Source of the DNA: Ignavibacteria bacterium
GTDB taxonomy: Bacteria; Bacteroidota; Ignavibacteria; Ignavibacteriales; Melioribacteraceae
Direction: 5' to 3'
Length of the DNA: 16,514 bases
Assembly: GCA_027347805.1 (NCBI GenBank)
Contig: DAIEQP010000232.1
Span: 1-16,514 of the forward strand
Positions within the stretch are counted from its first letter, which is position 1; every line of letters begins with the position of its first letter. The notes below the pieces were generated by a model. The model ran no database searches. It was not told where the DNA came from and worked only from the letters and a program-made list of their open reading frames with translations. The translations under genes were made by a program, and so were the position numbers. This document shows, in pieces, positions 14,786 to 16,514 of the stretch.

Positions 14786-16514
14786 TTATTTCTCTATTAT
14801 AATACCTTTTGGTAAGCGGTAATGAATTTGTATTTTATTTTCAGCTGATCTTTTATAATTGACCTCAATTAATCCATAAGGTGTAGGTACAGTACCTTTG
14901 ACCCAATTCAAATTTCCAAGATGAGGTTCAATCTTTATTTTTTTGTATCCCGGTTCAACAATTTTGATTCCCAAAACATGTTCAGTTAACCATGCAGTTG
15001 GCCCGGAAGACCACCCATGACAAAAACTGTGACGAAATCCAACATAACAATAGTTACCAAAATCACCATGAATATCTTTCTCGCCAGGTTTGGTTAGTTC
15101 ATCAATTCGAGTTGTATTCTTCATCCAGTCAATATCAAAATCTTCCCAAAAAGTTGTTGCACCCATTTTAATCATACCGCCCCAGTAATCTCTTATTGAA
15201 TTAAGACAACCTTCATAATCACCGGCAAGTGCTCTAGCTTGCAAAACATAATAACCATAAAAAGCTGAAAGCCTATGAGCTCCATCAACGGAAAGTATTT
15301 CTTTATTAATTTTTTCTGCATTACTCAAACCTGTGATTGCCATTAATGCTGCCGCCTGTTTACTAATTCCAGGATCAGGTTTATATGATTTCATTTTGAT
15401 AATTGCATCTTTACATTTTTGCTGCATCTCTTTTTCATTCAGCACATCACAAAGCAGCAGTCCATCCTGAAAAGCTTTAAGAAGCAAAACATGTAAACCG
15501 GCATGTTTTGCTTGATCATTTGCTTCGGAAGGCCAATCAAGGAATCTTCTTGGAGGAAGTTTTTCCTCACCATGTTCTCCAATATATTTAGTTAACTGAT
15601 TTAACAGTCCTAAAATATATTCTTTGTTCGATTCAAGATATTTCTTATCACCTTTATGCATGTACCAATCATGCTGAATAATAAGCCACCAGATTGAATA
15701 AGCCCCTATTCCATTTATCCATTTAGGAAGTGGTGTTGTGTTTTTTGCAAAATCTAAACTTTGTTCAACCAAAGGATCAGCACCAAATACCGAAAGTATT
15801 GTCATTGCTTCAGGTTGCATATCACCAATCCAAACAATGCGGTCACGCTTAATTCCGTCCCACAAATAATCCTGCATGCAAAGATGAACAGTATAAGCTC
15901 CTGTCATCCAAATTTTATTTAATAATGTATCATCAGATTCAAATGAACCTTTGTATTTAATATCCCTGAAAATTTTGATTGCTCTTATTCCAATAATTGG
16001 AACTGCTCTATGATTATCAATGAGATCAATTCTGGCAAAACGGAATCCTGTATTACCAAATTCCATACTGCCCACCCAAGGAACTTCCTGAATAAAGTCT
16101 CTTGCAGAATGATCATTTGTAGCATTATGAATTCCGCCAATTTCACTCATTGCTTCCTGAACTGATTCCCCAAACCTGATTCGAAATTTTGCAGGCTGTT
16201 TTCCTTCAATTTTTCCAAGCATTATCTGTAGTCCCCCATAAATTTCTTTACCGAAATCCAGGAGTAATGAAGGATTCCTGCCTTTATTAATCATCGTGCA
16301 ATAATCACCATTTAATAATGTGATTTGTTTTTCCTTCACATTGATCAGTCTGGCTGGATTCAAAATTTGAGAACTATCTGAATTTGTTGTGAACCATATA
16401 ATTCTTGTTGGATAAATAAATTCCCGCACACGCGGATCGCGATAATTTCCATCACTGTCATTTGAAAATTTATTCTGTGCAAAGTTTAAGCGTAGAAAAA
16501 TGATTAACAAAAAT
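14786..16514 (-). CDS. GH78-like alpha-L-rhamnosidase family protein (5' end missing)
   Basis: Secreted six-hairpin glycosidase of the alpha-L-rhamnosidase type, at least 574 residues; the frame is open to the window edge. A TTG at 16510 could start it, but only the last part of a signal peptide (IIFLRLNFA-Q) is inside, so the true start is probably beyond the edge. A beta-sandwich region (about 30-185) precedes the alpha/alpha barrel. DYLWDGIKRDRIVWIGD (214-230) matches the rhamnosidase acid motif DCPxRERxGWxGD, with Asp223 where GH78 has the catalytic Glu. GATTFWEDFD (450-459) holds the general-base Glu456, and SFCHGWSSGPTAWLTEHVLGI (495-515) and the C-terminal beta domain PTPYGLIEVNY (542-552) are typical. 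Residue numbers count from 16510. Related subfamily members carry DGIKRDR and may not cleave rhamnose. It is separated from the collagen-like gene by 217 bases. Confidence 0.85.
   Translation of the reverse strand, partial: FLLIIFLRLNFAQNKFSNDSDGNYRDPRVREFIYPTRIIWFTTNSDSSQILNPARLINVKEKQITLLNGDYCTMINKGRNPSLLLDFGKEIYGGLQIMLGKIEGKQPAKFRIRFGESVQEAMSEIGGIHNATNDHSARDFIQEVPWVGSMEFGNTGFRFARIDLIDNHRAVPIIGIRAIKIFRDIKYKGSFESDDTLLNKIWMTGAYTVHLCMQDYLWDGIKRDRIVWIGDMQPEAMTILSVFGADPLVEQSLDFAKNTTPLPKWINGIGAYSIWWLIIQHDWYMHKGDKKYLESNKEYILGLLNQLTKYIGEHGEEKLPPRRFLDWPSEANDQAKHAGLHVLLLKAFQDGLLLCDVLNEKEMQQKCKDAIIKMKSYKPDPGISKQAAALMAITGLSNAEKINKEILSVDGAHRLSAFYGYYVLQARALAGDYEGCLNSIRDYWGGMIKMGATTFWEDFDIDWMKNTTRIDELTKPGEKDIHGDFGNYCYVGFRHSFCHGWSSGPTAWLTEHVLGIKIVEPGYKKIKIEPHLGNLNWVKGTVPTPYGLIEVNYKRSAENKIQIHYRLPKGIIIEK

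Noticed and set aside
14733..14822. Small 29-codon frame on the plus strand starting TTG with AGGAG nine bases upstream
   Set aside because: The sequence is low-complexity (Ile/Phe/Asn rich), needs a TTG start, and runs antisense into the end of the rhamnosidase-like gene; nothing else supports it as a gene.

Overview
The window looks like a chromosomal segment of a member of the Ignavibacteria / wider Bacteroidetes-Chlorobi group. The reasons are an AT-rich sequence with dense coding, a type IX secretion (T9SS) C-terminal sorting domain of the NFPNPFNPET type, a collagen-like protein with the head domain often seen in Ignavibacteria, and a Tat-exported Gfo/Idh/MocA oxidoreductase beside a 3-keto-disaccharide hydrolase (former DUF1080). 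The assignment rests on recognised protein families only. No rRNA, tRNA, CRISPR array, insertion sequence or integrase was seen. No gene-free stretch exceeds 300 bases; the longest is about 217 bases (14569-14785).

Layout. (1) 1-2112, minus: a secreted DPP-IV-like S9 peptidase whose C-terminus lies outside the window. (2) 2254-4214, plus: an MFS transporter, then a DedA-family membrane protein. (3) 4211-8148, minus: a tight three-gene operon in the order manA, two-domain DUF1080 protein, Tat-exported Gfo/Idh/MocA oxidoreductase. Its last gene overlaps the end of dedA by 4 bases, and a GC-containing hairpin with T-runs on both sides sits inside the two coding ends. (4) 8261-12631, plus: a divergent three-gene operon of an Asp-box lipoprotein, a six-hairpin glycosidase-like protein and a GH43-like beta-propeller protein. 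(5) 12672-14568, minus: a collagen-like secreted protein followed by a very small T9SS cargo protein. (6) 14786-16514, minus: a GH78-like alpha-L-rhamnosidase-family enzyme whose N-terminus is cut by the window edge.

How they may work together. The centre (4211-12631) reads as a carbohydrate-degradation locus without SusC/SusD. Two exported glycosidase-like proteins and a repeat-rich lipoprotein diverge from an operon that encodes a periplasmic sugar 3-oxidation module (oxidoreductase plus tandem DUF1080) and cytoplasmic mannose-6-phosphate isomerase. The GH78-like enzyme further right adds a possible deoxy-sugar activity. Substrates cannot be read from the sequence. The collagen-like / T9SS pair may form a surface structure. 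The most noteworthy points are the tandem DUF1080 plus Tat oxidoreductase module, the proline-poor collagen with a perfect 36-base internal duplication and a T9SS partner, the terminator built from two convergent coding ends, and an FNR/CRP-like palindrome upstream of the collagen gene.
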